NCBI GenBank assembly: GCA_019057815.1
Contig: JAHLWR010000001.1
Coordinates: forward strand, 148,001 to 212,000
Source: Candidatus Heimdallarchaeota archaeon
Lineage (GTDB): Archaea; Asgardarchaeota; Heimdallarchaeia; Heimdallarchaeales; Heimdallarchaeaceae
Direction of reading: 5' to 3'
DNA: 64,000 nucleotides
In this document: piece by piece, positions 15,626 to 25,614 of the stretch
Layout: the number at the start of each line of letters is the position of its first letter
How positions within the stretch are numbered: position 1 is the stretch's first letter
Program-made: the position numbers and the translations under genes
The notes under the pieces: model-generated
Seen by the model: the letters and a program-made list of their open reading frames with translations, nothing else
Told to the model about the DNA's origin: nothing
Database searches by the model: none

Positions 15626-18600
15626 TTAAGATGGAACTGAAGCCCATTCTTCACCAAATAACTGTGCTTGTTCCATTATTAGCTTAACAGCTTGAGATGT
15701 CTGATCAGGGGGATATTTATATTTTCTCAAAAGTCTGCGTATAGAGATACGCATTCGAGCTTGAACGCTTTTCTTGACAGTAAAATCGATAGTAGCAGAT
15801 TTTCGTACTTCAGCAACAAGCTCCTTAGCAATTTGTTTGAGAGTTTCATCTTTCATAAGTTCGACAGCACTCTGATTAGTAGTAATGGCGTCATAAAAAG
15901 CTACTTCATCATCATTAAGTCCAAGGTCTTCGCCTCGTTTGAAAGATTGTTGCATATCTCTTGCTAAAGAAAGTAGTTCCTCTAAAATAGCAGCGGAAGC
16001 TATAGTACGATTGATATATTTGTTGATAGCCTTCTTGAGCAGTTCCTCAAAAGAACGAGATTGAACCAAGTTTTTCTTAGCTCTAGATTTGATCTGGTCC
16101 TGTAGTAATTTATTTAACAATTCAACAGCTAAATTCTTCTGTTTAAGATCTTTAACTTCTTCAAGAAAATCTTCAGATAAAATAGAGATTTCAGGTTTTT
16201 TGAGACCAGCAGCGGAGAAAATATCTATAACATCTTCAGAGAGAACTGCACGGGAAATCAGTTGTTTGATAGCAAAATCAATTTTATCTTTTCGTTTTTT
16301 AGAAGGCATGGTAGTTTTAACAAAACCAACTCTAATGGCTTGAAAGAAAGCTAAATCATTACGAATTGCTAAAGCTTCATTATGAGGGATAGCTAAAGCA
16401 AAAGCTTTGTTTAAAGCAGCTAAGTTGTCTAGAAATCTCTTCTTAGCAACCTTTGGATCTTCATTAGGAGTTTTCAATATATGTTCCATAGCTAAAGGGA
16501 GTAAATTTAACCTCTGTAAAGGGCTACCATCTTCAAAAACAGAATAATCAAAATTGTAAAACATATCAGAGACAATCTCATAATAGGTTAGCATTAACTC
16601 AACAGCTTTTTCTTGAGGAATGCCAGTCTGATCACGAGATTCCTGATTAGAGTATTTGGATAAAGCTTGTTTGAGATAATAACCAATGCCAATATAATCG
16701 ACAATAAGACCACCAGGTTTCTCTTTGTAAACACGATTGACTCTAGCGATGGCCTGCATGAGATTGTGACCATGCATAGGTTTGTCAATATACATAGTAT
16801 GCATAGGAGGGACATCAAAACCAGTTAACCACATATCACGGACAATGACAATTTCTAATTCATCTTCAGGATCTTTCAACCTTGTTTCGATAATGTCTCT
16901 CTTACGTTTTGATCGAATATGCGGTTGAAGAAAAGCATCATCACCAGCAGAACCACTGATAACAACTTTAATGAAACCTTTAGTAACATCATCAGAATGC
17001 CAAGAAGGACGAAGTTTAATGAGTTCGTTATAAAGAGAAACACATATTCTACGAGACATGCAGACAATCATACCTTTACCTTCAATAACATCTAGACGTT
17101 GCTCAAAATGGTCAACAATATCCTCAGCAACCTCTTTCAAACGGTCAGGGTCGGAAACTAGTTGAACGACTCTAGACCATTTAGATTTGAGTTTTTCTTT
17201 AGCATAATCTTCTTCAGTTTCAGTAATTTCATCAAATTCCTCGTCGATATGCCCTTCTAAATCCTCATTGAGTTTGATTTTGGCTAATCGCGATTCATAG
17301 TAAATAGGAACAGTAGTTTTATCCTTGATAGCTTGAGAAATGTCGTAAATGCTGATATAATTACCAAAAACATTAATGGTATTTTTATCAACTAAATCAA
17401 CAGGAGTGGCAGTAAAACCAATAAATGAAGCGTTAGGAAGAGCTTTACGAATATGGGCAGCAAAACCTTCTTTTAATTTACCTTCTTCAGAGAGTTTCTT
17501 CTCAAACGAGTATTGGCTTCTATGAGCTTCATCAGCAATAACAACAATATTCCTACGTTCTGATAAAAGAGGATACTCCTCTTCTATCTTTTCAGGAAGG
17601 AATTTTTGAATAGTAGTAAAAATTACTCCACCACCAGAAGTTTTGAGCAAATCTTCAATATTATTTCTAGTAGATTCTTTCATTTTTTCATTAAATCTTC
17701 TTGCAGTAGCCTGTATAGGTGTTTGACGGAGTAAATCGCTAGAAACAGAAAAAGTAGTAAAGAGTTGTCTATCTAAATCGTTACGATCAGTAATAACTAC
17801 AACAGTAGGATTGTTAAGTAATTGAATAATTTTAGCTGTATAGAAAAGCATAGTTAAGCTTTTACCAGAACCTTGAGTATGCCAAACAACACCTATCTTC
17901 TGATCTCCTAGCTCTTCAGAAGCACGTAAAGTTTCGGAAATAGCACGGTTAACAGCATGGAATTGGTGGTAAGCAGCAGATTTTTTGACTATTTGCTTAC
18001 CATCATCTTCAAAAGTAATAAAGAAGCGGATATAATCCAGTAATCTGTGTGGATCTAAAATTCCTCTAATCAAAACCTCATAAGACATTTTAGAAGAATC
18101 AGCTAAGGTTACACCTTCGATAGTACGCCAAGGAGTGAAACGTTCCCAATCAGCAGAAAGACTACCAACTTTGGATTCATGACCATCACTGATAACAATT
18201 AATTCGTTGGTTCGGAATAAAGAAGGAATCTCATGTTTATAGGTTTGGATTTGATTGAAAGCCTCTCTTACAGTCGTTTCCTCTTTAGAAGGATTCTTGA
18301 GTTCGATAACTACAAGAGGAATACCGTTGATAAATAAAACAATGTCAGGGCGACGATTATGTTGGTTAGCACCAATGCCTTCGATAACAGTAAATTGGTT
18401 GACAGCTAAGAAATCGTTATTATCAGGATTAGTAAAATCGATAATTTTGATAAAATCACTCTTGACTCGACCATCTTGATAATAATCAACTTCTACACCC
18501 TCAACAAGTAATTTATGAAAAGATAGGTTATTGTGCAACAATTCAGGGGAATCTATGCGATTGAGTTTCTTAAGAGCATCTTCAAGAGCACTTTTGGGTT

Positions 18601-18787
18601 TAGTAGGATTGAGTCTGAATAAAGCTGTTCTTAAACGTTCTTGGAGAATAGTTTCAGAATAAGATGAACGTTCTGGATAATCTCCCGTAGGAGCAATATC
18701 AGGACCAAAGATAATTTTGTAATCTAAATCTTTGAGAATTTCTAAAGATGCTTCTTCTAATTGTTCTTCAGTGATTTTCAGTTTCAT
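15626..18787 (-). CDS. hsdR: Type I restriction enzyme R subunit (translocase and endonuclease)
   Basis: I take the ATG at 18787 (1053 residues, MKLKITEEQLEE). A longer frame to 18838 would extend further into the upstream PIN gene. The N-terminal nuclease domain shows RPDIVLFI, then VVIELKNP (D148, E162-x-K164) and QIQTY, the PD-(D/E)XK plus QxxxY signature of HsdR. The SF2 motor follows with TQGSGKS (about 304-310), VIADEAHRSQ and FIGFTATP, and then the helical C-terminal region. HsdR translocates DNA and cuts unmodified DNA when bound to HsdM2S. It is the last gene of hsdM-hsdS-PIN-hsdR and overlaps the PIN gene by 20 bp. All key motifs look intact. Confidence 0.95.
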   Translation of the reverse strand: MKLKITEEQLEEASLEILKDLDYKIIFGPDIAPTGDYPERSSYSETILQERLRTALFRLNPTKPKSALEDALKKLNRIDSPELLHNNLSFHKLLVEGVEVDYYQDGRVKSDFIKIIDFTNPDNNDFLAVNQFTVIEGIGANQHNRRPDIVLFINGIPLVVIELKNPSKEETTVREAFNQIQTYKHEIPSLFRTNELIVISDGHESKVGSLSADWERFTPWRTIEGVTLADSSKMSYEVLIRGILDPHRLLDYIRFFITFEDDGKQIVKKSAAYHQFHAVNRAISETLRASEELGDQKIGVVWHTQGSGKSLTMLFYTAKIIQLLNNPTVVVITDRNDLDRQLFTTFSVSSDLLRQTPIQATARRFNEKMKESTRNNIEDLLKTSGGGVIFTTIQKFLPEKIEEEYPLLSERRNIVVIADEAHRSQYSFEKKLSEEGKLKEGFAAHIRKALPNASFIGFTATPVDLVDKNTINVFGNYISIYDISQAIKDKTTVPIYYESRLAKIKLNEDLEGHIDEEFDEITETEEDYAKEKLKSKWSRVVQLVSDPDRLKEVAEDIVDHFEQRLDVIEGKGMIVCMSRRICVSLYNELIKLRPSWHSDDVTKGFIKVVISGSAGDDAFLQPHIRSKRKRDIIETRLKDPEDELEIVIVRDMWLTGFDVPPMHTMYIDKPMHGHNLMQAIARVNRVYKEKPGGLIVDYIGIGYYLKQALSKYSNQESRDQTGIPQEKAVELMLTYYEIVSDMFYNFDYSVFEDGSPLQRLNLLPLAMEHILKTPNEDPKVAKKRFLDNLAALNKAFALAIPHNEALAIRNDLAFFQAIRVGFVKTTMPSKKRKDKIDFAIKQLISRAVLSEDVIDIFSAAGLKKPEISILSEDFLEEVKDLKQKNLAVELLNKLLQDQIKSRAKKNLVQSRSFEELLKKAINKYINRTIASAAILEELLSLARDMQQSFKRGEDLGLNDDEVAFYDAITTNQSAVELMKDETLKQIAKELVAEVRKSATIDFTVKKSVQARMRISIRRLLRKYKYPPDQTSQAVKLIMEQAQLFGEEWASVPS

Positions 18788-19763
18788 CAACCTCATTATA
18801 CTCATATAAATATTGAATTTCATTATCAAAGGTGTCAAAAAAAATGATCAATCGTAATAAACCAGTCTTTATTTTCGCTAATAAAGAAATCTTTCTAAAG
18901 GTTTCAAAATCTTCTTTCTCTAATACAAACTCTAAATCATTGAAATCTGATGATTCAATCTTCTCAATTGATTCTATCTCTCTTATAGATTTTAAAGTGT
19001 TGATAGATCCTATTTCATCCATGACAAATTCATTCAATTTTTCAAGAAAATATTCTGAATTTAGGAAATTTATTAGTTTATAAGATTTTATCATATCTTG
19101 ATAAATTCCCTCTAGTTCAGCAAGAAGAAACTCTGTACTACTTCTTATTTTTAAATCTTTATTAAAACTACTTTCAAAATCTTCTGATAGATGGTCAAAA
19201 TCTACTGTATTTTCTGTTAACAAGAAATAATTAGAATAATCATTTATCTTTCCATAATTTAATATGGTTTCCCATATTATAGCATCTTTGAAACCCTTTC
19301 CTTTTCTATGAAAAGGGGGATACTTCTTTATTGCCTTATCCATTAATTTTTCAAATACATTATGATATTTCTCTTTCTCGAGATTTAATTTAACAATAAA
19401 GTTATTCTTTTCAATATAATCATCAATTAGTTTTTGCATATATCTTTGATATTGGAATTCTTTATTTGGGTAGATAATATTTTCAAAATCGGTTTCTGGA
19501 ATCTTTTCTAATTTCTTCGTATTCTGTTTGATAGATACTATTGCTTTGTTGAAATTATCTGTTCTAGCATTAATTATCTCATCTATTACGATTTGTGGGA
19601 TTCCAACATAGATAATTTCAGAAAAATTGCCAGATTGAATAAACTCAATTATTTTCAGAAAATCTCCTTTTGGTTCAAAATCAGTAAAATCTTTTTCCCA
19701 TTCTAAGTTTCTGCGAATTTTATTTGTATCTAAAATTACTAAGGTTTTTTCTTTTTCTATCAA
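18768..19763 (-). CDS. PIN-domain (DUF4935-like) ribonuclease inside the restriction operon
   Basis: The 331-residue protein has a PIN nuclease domain in its first 200 residues. The metal-binding acids are visible in order: VILDTNKI (D12), VIDEI (E62), GFKDAIIWETIL (D160) and LLTENTVDF (N185/D188). The insertion between the second and third motifs and the GFKDA spacing match the DUF4935/PIN_8 group. PIN proteins are mostly single-strand RNA endonucleases. The C-terminal 130 residues are charged and helical. The gene lies between hsdS and hsdR, 78 bp after hsdS and overlapping hsdR by 20 bp, so it belongs to the operon. By analogy with PrrC-type anticodon nucleases carried in other type I loci, it could be a guard toxin. 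Confidence 0.8.
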   Translation of the reverse strand: MIEKEKTLVILDTNKIRRNLEWEKDFTDFEPKGDFLKIIEFIQSGNFSEIIYVGIPQIVIDEIINARTDNFNKAIVSIKQNTKKLEKIPETDFENIIYPNKEFQYQRYMQKLIDDYIEKNNFIVKLNLEKEKYHNVFEKLMDKAIKKYPPFHRKGKGFKDAIIWETILNYGKINDYSNYFLLTENTVDFDHLSEDFESSFNKDLKIRSSTEFLLAELEGIYQDMIKSYKLINFLNSEYFLEKLNEFVMDEIGSINTLKSIREIESIEKIESSDFNDLEFVLEKEDFETFRKISLLAKIKTGLLRLIIFFDTFDNEIQYLYEYNEVDETENH

Positions 19764-19841
19764 ATCTTTCCCTCTTGTAACATTTCCTTTAAATAATATC
19801 TCTAATATATTGTTTGATTAAGTAAACGTGTTTTAATTGAG

Positions 19842-21137
19842 TTAATTTAATTCCTCCAAGAATTTTTCAGGATTATTTACCCTTAGTTTAGCTGAAAGAA
19901 GCTGGGGAAGAAGAAGATCGCGATGAGAAGAAAGAAGAAGATTCTCCTGAATATTATTTTTTATTTTATTAAATAATGGAAAACTGAAATCGGAAAATTC
20001 TTCAACCACATGTTGAGGTGGTTTTACTAATTTTAAGTTTGAAAATGTAGTTTTATTTACATTAATCATTGTTGAACCTCCACTCCCAGCCGCTCTGAGA
20101 GTTTTCCTTTGATTTCTCATGGAAAAATAGACAAATTCTCTATATATTATGTTATTTAATATTATAGCATTAATTTGCTGATTAGTTTGGCATGCTTCTG
20201 TTGTTATACTCACAAAACCTGTCCTTGCTCCGATGCAATTGACAATTATACTGTCTTTAGGTAATGTACATTTTTTTTGGCTTTCTGCACCTAAAACCGA
20301 TAATGAATCACCTGTTTGAGTAACAAAGATATTACCTACCATATCTGGGGTTTTTATAAAGGGAATATCTTTACCATAGAAACTTTTATTTTCTTTACTA
20401 GGCGTTTTTCCAGTTATAATAGAACCAAAATCTTTTACAGAAGCTACTTTCCATCCCTTTGGTATCTTCCCTAATTCACTTTCCTCAAACTCCCCATCCT
20501 TGAAAGGATCAAAAGAAACAAACCAACTGTGGAAAAGAGACGTAGCGAGAGACTCTAAAGAGGTGTTCATTTGATAGTTAAGTTCAATTTTAGAATCTAA
20601 AGAAAACAAAATATTAGCTACTAGATGTTGTTTTTTTATTGGAGGTAATAAAATATCAAGTTCCTTAAAAATTGATTTAGATATTTCTCTAAAAGTCGTT
20701 CCGCTTGCGTTTTGATTTATAAATCCTTTATTATTCTTCAACCAATAGAAGAGAAATTTATTGAAGACTAGTGGAGAACACTCTATACCTATAAAACCTT
20801 GATTTGTAGCCATTGGAACAGAGTTAATTACAACTTCTCCAACCGGAGCTCTACTTGTTAATAATACACTTCCTGGTGGATTCAATTTTTTCTTAGATCC
20901 TAAACCTTTTTCAGTAATATATCTAGATGTTTCCGAAACATAAATAGTAGAACCAGATGTTACATCCTTTGGAGTTATCCAAGCTATTTGTCCATCCCAA
21001 TTGTCTGGATCTTTAGTACTAGGAGTTTGTCCCCCTTTAACACTGACTATCTCTTTGAACTTATACAATTTCCAATCTGAAGAAGCATTTTCTGAAATAT
21101 CTTCTTTTGAAGGGATATATTTGTCAAGATTTTTCAT
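19842..21137 (-). CDS. hsdS: Type I restriction enzyme specificity subunit
   Basis: This 431-residue protein determines the recognised DNA sequence of the HsdM/HsdR complex. Two target-recognition domains are clear. The first starts at WKLYKFKEIVSVKGGQTP and includes WITPKDV; the second starts at IPKGWKVASVKDFGSIITGK and includes IPFIKTPDM. Each is followed by a conserved helix (LDSKIELNYQMN after the first) that acts as the spacer. The ATG at 21137 (MKNLDKYIPS) overlaps the end of hsdM by 14 bp, consistent with translational coupling; a five-residue longer start is possible. The length is normal and both domains look complete, so the system should be functional. Confidence 0.93.
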   Translation of the reverse strand: MKNLDKYIPSKEDISENASSDWKLYKFKEIVSVKGGQTPSTKDPDNWDGQIAWITPKDVTSGSTIYVSETSRYITEKGLGSKKKLNPPGSVLLTSRAPVGEVVINSVPMATNQGFIGIECSPLVFNKFLFYWLKNNKGFINQNASGTTFREISKSIFKELDILLPPIKKQHLVANILFSLDSKIELNYQMNTSLESLATSLFHSWFVSFDPFKDGEFEESELGKIPKGWKVASVKDFGSIITGKTPSKENKSFYGKDIPFIKTPDMVGNIFVTQTGDSLSVLGAESQKKCTLPKDSIIVNCIGARTGFVSITTEACQTNQQINAIILNNIIYREFVYFSMRNQRKTLRAAGSGGSTMINVNKTTFSNLKLVKPPQHVVEEFSDFSFPLFNKIKNNIQENLLLSSHRDLLLPQLLSAKLRVNNPEKFLEELN

Positions 21138-22710
21138 GTTCCAACAACTCAAGTATTTTTTCTATTTTTAAGTCTAATTTCCTCCCTTCTCCCATTTGTT
21201 CCCTCAGTTGTTTAGCTAATCTACTGAATTTCTCTTTAAATTCCTCTTCATCCATCGTTATGTCTTTGAATCCTACATACCTTCCTGGTGTTAAAACATA
21301 GCTATGTTCCTTTATCTCTTCTAATGTAACAGATTTACACAATCCTTTCTCGTCTTCATACTTTCCTTCTTTAGCTTTCCATTCATGGTAAATTGACGAA
21401 ATTTCCTTTATATCGTCCTCTGTTAATTTTCTTGTTTTCCTATCTATCATCTGTCCATATTCTCTTACATCTATGAACAATGTCTCTCCTCTTCTATCTC
21501 TAGTTTTCCCATCATTCTTATTCCTTGTCAAGAACCATAAACACGCTGGTATCTGTGTTGTTAAGAACAACTGTGAAGGTAGACTTATTATACAGTCCAC
21601 TAGATCTTCTTCAATTATCGCTTTTCTGATATCTCCTTCTCCTGAAGTTTGAGAACTTAGACTCCCATTGGACAATACAAAACCAGCGATCCCATTTGGT
21701 GCGAGATGGTGAATAAAATGTAGTATCCATGCATAGTTCGAATTATTGTTTGGTGGAACAATATCATATTTCTTCCACCTGATATCATCAGTTAATTTTT
21801 TTGCGCCCCAATCGCTATCATTGAATGGAGGGTTAGCTAGAATAAAATTCGCTTTTAACGATTTATGTAAATCTCTATGAAATGAATCAGCGTTAGTTTC
21901 ACCAAGATTAGCTTCTAATCCTCTTATTGCGAGGTTCATCCTTGCTAATTTCCAAGTAGTAGGATTAGATTCTTGACCATAAATGGATATATCACCCTCT
22001 TTACCCCCATGAGATTCAACAAAATTTTCACTTTGAACAAACATCCCACCAGATCCACAGCAAGGGTCAAAAACTCTCCCTTTGAAAGGTTGAATCATTG
22101 CAACAAGTAGTTTAACAATACTTTTAGGTGTAAAGTACTCTCCTCCTCCTTTGCCTTCTTGTTGAGCAAATTTACCTAAGAAATATTCATACACCCCTCC
22201 AAGAACATCTTTAGCTTTATTTTCCTTATCACCTAAACCAATATCACCAATAAGATCGAAAACTTCACCTAGAACTCTTTTATCTAACTCTCTACGAGCA
22301 TAAATCTTGGGTAAAACGCCTTTTAGAACAAGATTATAATTTTCAATGAGAACCATAGCTTCATCAACAAGCTTACCGATATCAGAGGATTTAGATTTGT
22401 TTTGAAGTTTCAACCAGCGAGCTTCTTTAGGAACCCAAAAGATATTCTCAGCAATATAATAATCCCTATTCTCTATTTCTACCTCTATTTCGTTGTCAGA
22501 ATATCCTTCTCCATCTAGTTCATTCCATAGTTCCTGATACTTCTCTTCAAAAGAGTCTGAGATGTATTTAAGAAAGATCAATCCTAAAACAACGTGCTTA
22601 TATTCAGCAGAATCCATGTTTCCACGTAGTTTGTCAGCTGCTTGCCAGAGTTTTTTCTCGAAACCTAGAACACCTTTATTGTTAGAGTTACTTTGTTTTT
22701 TATGTACCAT
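21124..22710 (-). CDS. hsdM: Type I restriction enzyme adenine-N6 methyltransferase subunit
   Basis: The 528-residue protein contains the N-terminal helical HsdM domain (GFEKKLWQAADKLRG). The N6-adenine methyltransferase core follows, with EYFTPKSIVKLL, SAM-binding motif I FDPCCGSGGMF (about 215-223) and catalytic motif IV NPPF (293-296, in ILANPPFNDSDWG). It methylates host DNA with HsdS and forms the scaffold for HsdR. It is the first gene of the leftward four-gene operon and overlaps hsdS. An AAAGGGTGA ribosome-binding site lies just in front of the ATG. Confidence 0.95.
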   Translation of the reverse strand: MVHKKQSNSNNKGVLGFEKKLWQAADKLRGNMDSAEYKHVVLGLIFLKYISDSFEEKYQELWNELDGEGYSDNEIEVEIENRDYYIAENIFWVPKEARWLKLQNKSKSSDIGKLVDEAMVLIENYNLVLKGVLPKIYARRELDKRVLGEVFDLIGDIGLGDKENKAKDVLGGVYEYFLGKFAQQEGKGGGEYFTPKSIVKLLVAMIQPFKGRVFDPCCGSGGMFVQSENFVESHGGKEGDISIYGQESNPTTWKLARMNLAIRGLEANLGETNADSFHRDLHKSLKANFILANPPFNDSDWGAKKLTDDIRWKKYDIVPPNNNSNYAWILHFIHHLAPNGIAGFVLSNGSLSSQTSGEGDIRKAIIEEDLVDCIISLPSQLFLTTQIPACLWFLTRNKNDGKTRDRRGETLFIDVREYGQMIDRKTRKLTEDDIKEISSIYHEWKAKEGKYEDEKGLCKSVTLEEIKEHSYVLTPGRYVGFKDITMDEEEFKEKFSRLAKQLREQMGEGRKLDLKIEKILELLEHEKS

Positions 22711-23017
22711 AAATTCACCCTTTAAAGGAAAATATCGAGATAAATTATTCTAAAGATTTATTAATATAAGTGTTAAGGCTAAAAAATATTCAGGAATGGT
22801 TTAGTTTCTTAATCATTAGCATATTCAAAGAAACGGTTCAATATATGTGACAAAGAGTGAATATTCAATACAGTAACCACGATTTAGAAAATAAAGTATT
22901 GGTTTCATCATCCAACATAGAAACAACAGACACTCTAACTTACATTTAAATAAAAACATCAGAAGAAGAGCTGTGAAAATACAATTCTGTGAAGAATCAG
23001 AGAAAAAGAAAAATATC
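22711..23017 (-). promoter_or_regulatory. Promoter region of the type I restriction operon
   Basis: On the minus strand an AT-rich TTATATTAATAAATC element lies about 50 bp upstream of the hsdM ATG. This is a good position for an archaeal TATA box giving a short leader with the AAAGGGTGA ribosome-binding site. The rest, up to the end of the beta-helix gene at 23018, shows no gene or palindrome. Confidence 0.4.
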
Positions 23018-25501
23018 TTAAGCTTTTCTTCTCCTCTTTTTGAATAAGATAGGAACTAATAATAAACAAAGGATTATTAGTAGCGCTATTATTGGTCTGG
23101 GGGTAAATTCTGGAACAAGCGGAGGGTTAACTTCTTCATCTAAAGGGAAAGGATCTACAGAACCTGTAATACCATCAATCGTATAATTTCCTGTTCCTGA
23201 CCAATCTGACCAGTAATTCCCTTCATTAGTGTTTACATCACACCAGATATTATTATTACTGTCATCATACGCTTGTGAAGTTCCTCCTAGATTATTGTCT
23301 ACAAAGTTATTATGGTGAATGATATTATTATCAGAACTGTGACCTATGTATAACCCGTATTCTCCATTTTCTTGAAAATTATTATTAATTATAAGACAAA
23401 AATCAGAAGCAAAATATACTTTGATACCATTATTGCTATTGTTATTACAAGAGTTATTGGTTAGGGTTGAAACATAAGAAGCATGCATAAGGATACCATT
23501 GTCGTTGTTGTTAGTACAGGTGTTATCTGTAAGAGTAGAGGAATAAGACAAAAACAGGCCAATACCATTACCGTTATTGTTAGTACAGGTGTTATCTGTA
23601 AGAGTAGAACCTGAAGAATGATCCAGATGAATACCAACTCTGTTGTTGTTACACATGTTGTTTATAAGCGTAGAATGGGAAGAATATATCAGTTCGATAC
23701 CAACCCCGTTGTTGTTTTCACATGTGTTATTGATAATGGAGGTTTTCTCACAGAAAAGAACGTTCAAACCTGTGGAGGTATTAAACAATTTTTGGTTGCT
23801 TACTATCATTTCTGTACAGTCAATTAAGAACAGTTGACCATAGAGAGAATCTGAAAAAGTAGTTTTATCGAGGTTAGTATAAAAACCTAAGAATTTACCA
23901 TTTACCCAATTGTTCTCAACAGTGTAAGTGAGGTAAGCATCAACGCTTGATTCAGAGATAGATAACCCATCATTATAGAAAGTGTTATTTGCAACCGTTG
24001 AACTCCCAGAAAAACCGAGATAGATACCATTATCGTTGTTGTTAGCACAAGTGTTGTTTGTGAGAGTAGAACTACCAGAATCGTGAAGATAGATGCCATT
24101 ATTGTTGTTAGTACTGGTGTTATTTGTGAGAGTAGAACTAGAAGACTCATACAGCCAGATACCATCACCGTTGTTGTTAGTACAGGTGTTATTAGTAAGA
24201 GTCGAACTATAAGAATAATACAGCCAGATACCATAATCCTTGTTGTTAGTACAGGTGTTATTAGTAAGAGTAGTGTCAGAAGAATACCTCAGATGGATGC
24301 CATTCTCGCTGTTGTTAAAGGTGTTTCTAGTTAGAGTCGAATTAGAAGAGTGCGACAGATAGATACCATCGTTGTTGTTAGTACAGGTGTTATTTGTAAG
24401 AGTAGAACTCTCAGAATAATACAAGTGGATACCATCACCGTTGTTGTTAGCGCAGGTGTTATTAGTTAGAGTAGAGTTAGAAGAATCAGACAGATAGATA
24501 CCAACCCCGTTGTTGTTTTCACAGGTGTTATTGATAATGGAGGTTTTCTCACAGAAAAGAACGTTCAAACCTGTGGAGGTATTAGACAATTTTTGGTTAC
24601 TTACTATCATTTCTGTACAGTTAATTAAGAACAGTTGACCATAGAGAGAATCTGAAAAAGTAGTTTTTTCGAGGTTAGTGTAAAAGCCTAATTTTTTCTC
24701 ATTTACCCAATTGTTCTCAACAGTGTAAGTGAGATAATGTTCAATACTTGATTCAGAGATAGATAACCCATCATTATAGAAATTATTATTAGTAAGAGTC
24801 GAACTATAAGAATAATACAGACTGATACCATAATCCTTGTTGTTAGTACAGGTGTTATTAGTAAGAGTAGAACCACCAGACCAAGATAAGTGGATACCAT
24901 CACCATTGTTGTTAGTACAGGTGTTATTTGTTAGGGTAGAACCAGAAGAGTTAAGCCTGATACCATAATTTTCATTATTGTTACATGTGTTATTTGTGAG
25001 AGTAGCGCCAGAAGAATAATACAGACTGATACCATAATTTTCATTATTGTTACATGTGTTATTTGTGAGAGTAGAACCACCAGACCAAGACAAGTGGATA
25101 CCATCACCATTATTGTTTTCACATTTACTATTAATAATCCTTGTTGTTCCGTCTGCAACATTTTCAATTTGAATACCACAGTCAACTGCATCCACATAAC
25201 AGTTGCTAACAATGAAATATTTAGTTGTGTCAGTGATATAAATGCCAAAATCTTCTGTTGTTGTAATATTGTATCCTTCAATAATATAGGGATCTTCAGC
25301 TGTTCCTGTTCCTAGAAAAGCGCTAAATCCACTATCATCCGTGATGCTTATTGCACTGTGTGGTGTAAGAGCTGAAACGAATAGTGGAGTATTCTTAGAG
25401 TTTTTTTGATCATAATTAGTTAAAAGAAAAGAAATTAAGAGTATAATTATCAATACTAGTGTTCTTGATAATCTAATTTCATTGTTTTTTATTGTTTTCA
25501 T
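23018..25501 (-). CDS. Large NosD-like right-handed beta-helix surface protein
   Basis: The 827-residue protein has an N-terminal signal segment (VLIIILLISFLLTNY). The family start motif follows (ISITDDSGF...GTAEDPYIIEGYNITT), then some 25-30 short coils of the form STLTNNTCxNNNxxGIxL. It ends with GNYWSDWSGTGNYTIDG and a proline-rich VPEF stem, a single membrane anchor and KKRRRKA. Such proteins fold as parallel beta-helices and include NosD, polysaccharide lyases/epimerases and adhesins. Nothing here indicates an enzyme site. Nearly every coil carries a Cys after NNT, so Asn and Cys would stack in ladders. A section of about 290 bp occurs twice, 801 bp apart. It should be anchored outside the cell; the substrate is unknown. 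Confidence 0.85.
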   Translation of the reverse strand: MKTIKNNEIRLSRTLVLIIILLISFLLTNYDQKNSKNTPLFVSALTPHSAISITDDSGFSAFLGTGTAEDPYIIEGYNITTTEDFGIYITDTTKYFIVSNCYVDAVDCGIQIENVADGTTRIINSKCENNNGDGIHLSWSGGSTLTNNTCNNNENYGISLYYSSGATLTNNTCNNNENYGIRLNSSGSTLTNNTCTNNNGDGIHLSWSGGSTLTNNTCTNNKDYGISLYYSYSSTLTNNNFYNDGLSISESSIEHYLTYTVENNWVNEKKLGFYTNLEKTTFSDSLYGQLFLINCTEMIVSNQKLSNTSTGLNVLFCEKTSIINNTCENNNGVGIYLSDSSNSTLTNNTCANNNGDGIHLYYSESSTLTNNTCTNNNDGIYLSHSSNSTLTRNTFNNSENGIHLRYSSDTTLTNNTCTNNKDYGIWLYYSYSSTLTNNTCTNNNGDGIWLYESSSSTLTNNTSTNNNNGIYLHDSGSSTLTNNTCANNNDNGIYLGFSGSSTVANNTFYNDGLSISESSVDAYLTYTVENNWVNGKFLGFYTNLDKTTFSDSLYGQLFLIDCTEMIVSNQKLFNTSTGLNVLFCEKTSIINNTCENNNGVGIELIYSSHSTLINNMCNNNRVGIHLDHSSGSTLTDNTCTNNNGNGIGLFLSYSSTLTDNTCTNNNDNGILMHASYVSTLTNNSCNNNSNNGIKVYFASDFCLIINNNFQENGEYGLYIGHSSDNNIIHHNNFVDNNLGGTSQAYDDSNNNIWCDVNTNEGNYWSDWSGTGNYTIDGITGSVDPFPLDEEVNPPLVPEFTPRPIIALLIILCLLLVPILFKKRRRKA
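23699..24786 (-). repeat. Long internal direct repeat in the 827-residue beta-helix gene
   Basis: The stretches at about 23699-23985 and 24499-24786 are nearly identical (for example GATAATGGAGGTTTTCTCAC at 23732 and 24533), giving an 801-bp period or 267 codons. Both encode LSISESS, NNWVN, GFYTNL and LFCEKTSIINN. Between and around them the coil units are further short tandem repeats. The repeat is long enough to recombine and change protein length. Confidence 0.75.
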
Positions 25502-25614
25502 AATTCACCATCAAACCAGAATCAAAGTAATTTAACTTGAAACAATTTATAACATTTATGCCTATTTTTGTTCTTGTGTATTCTTTATTTTCAGATATCG
25601 CAATACTGTTAAAT

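Noticed and set aside
23400-25100. Regularly spaced short DNA repeats resembling a CRISPR array
   Set aside because: The repeats are in-frame codons of beta-helix coils (STLTNNTC), the spacers are not unique, and no cas gene is present.
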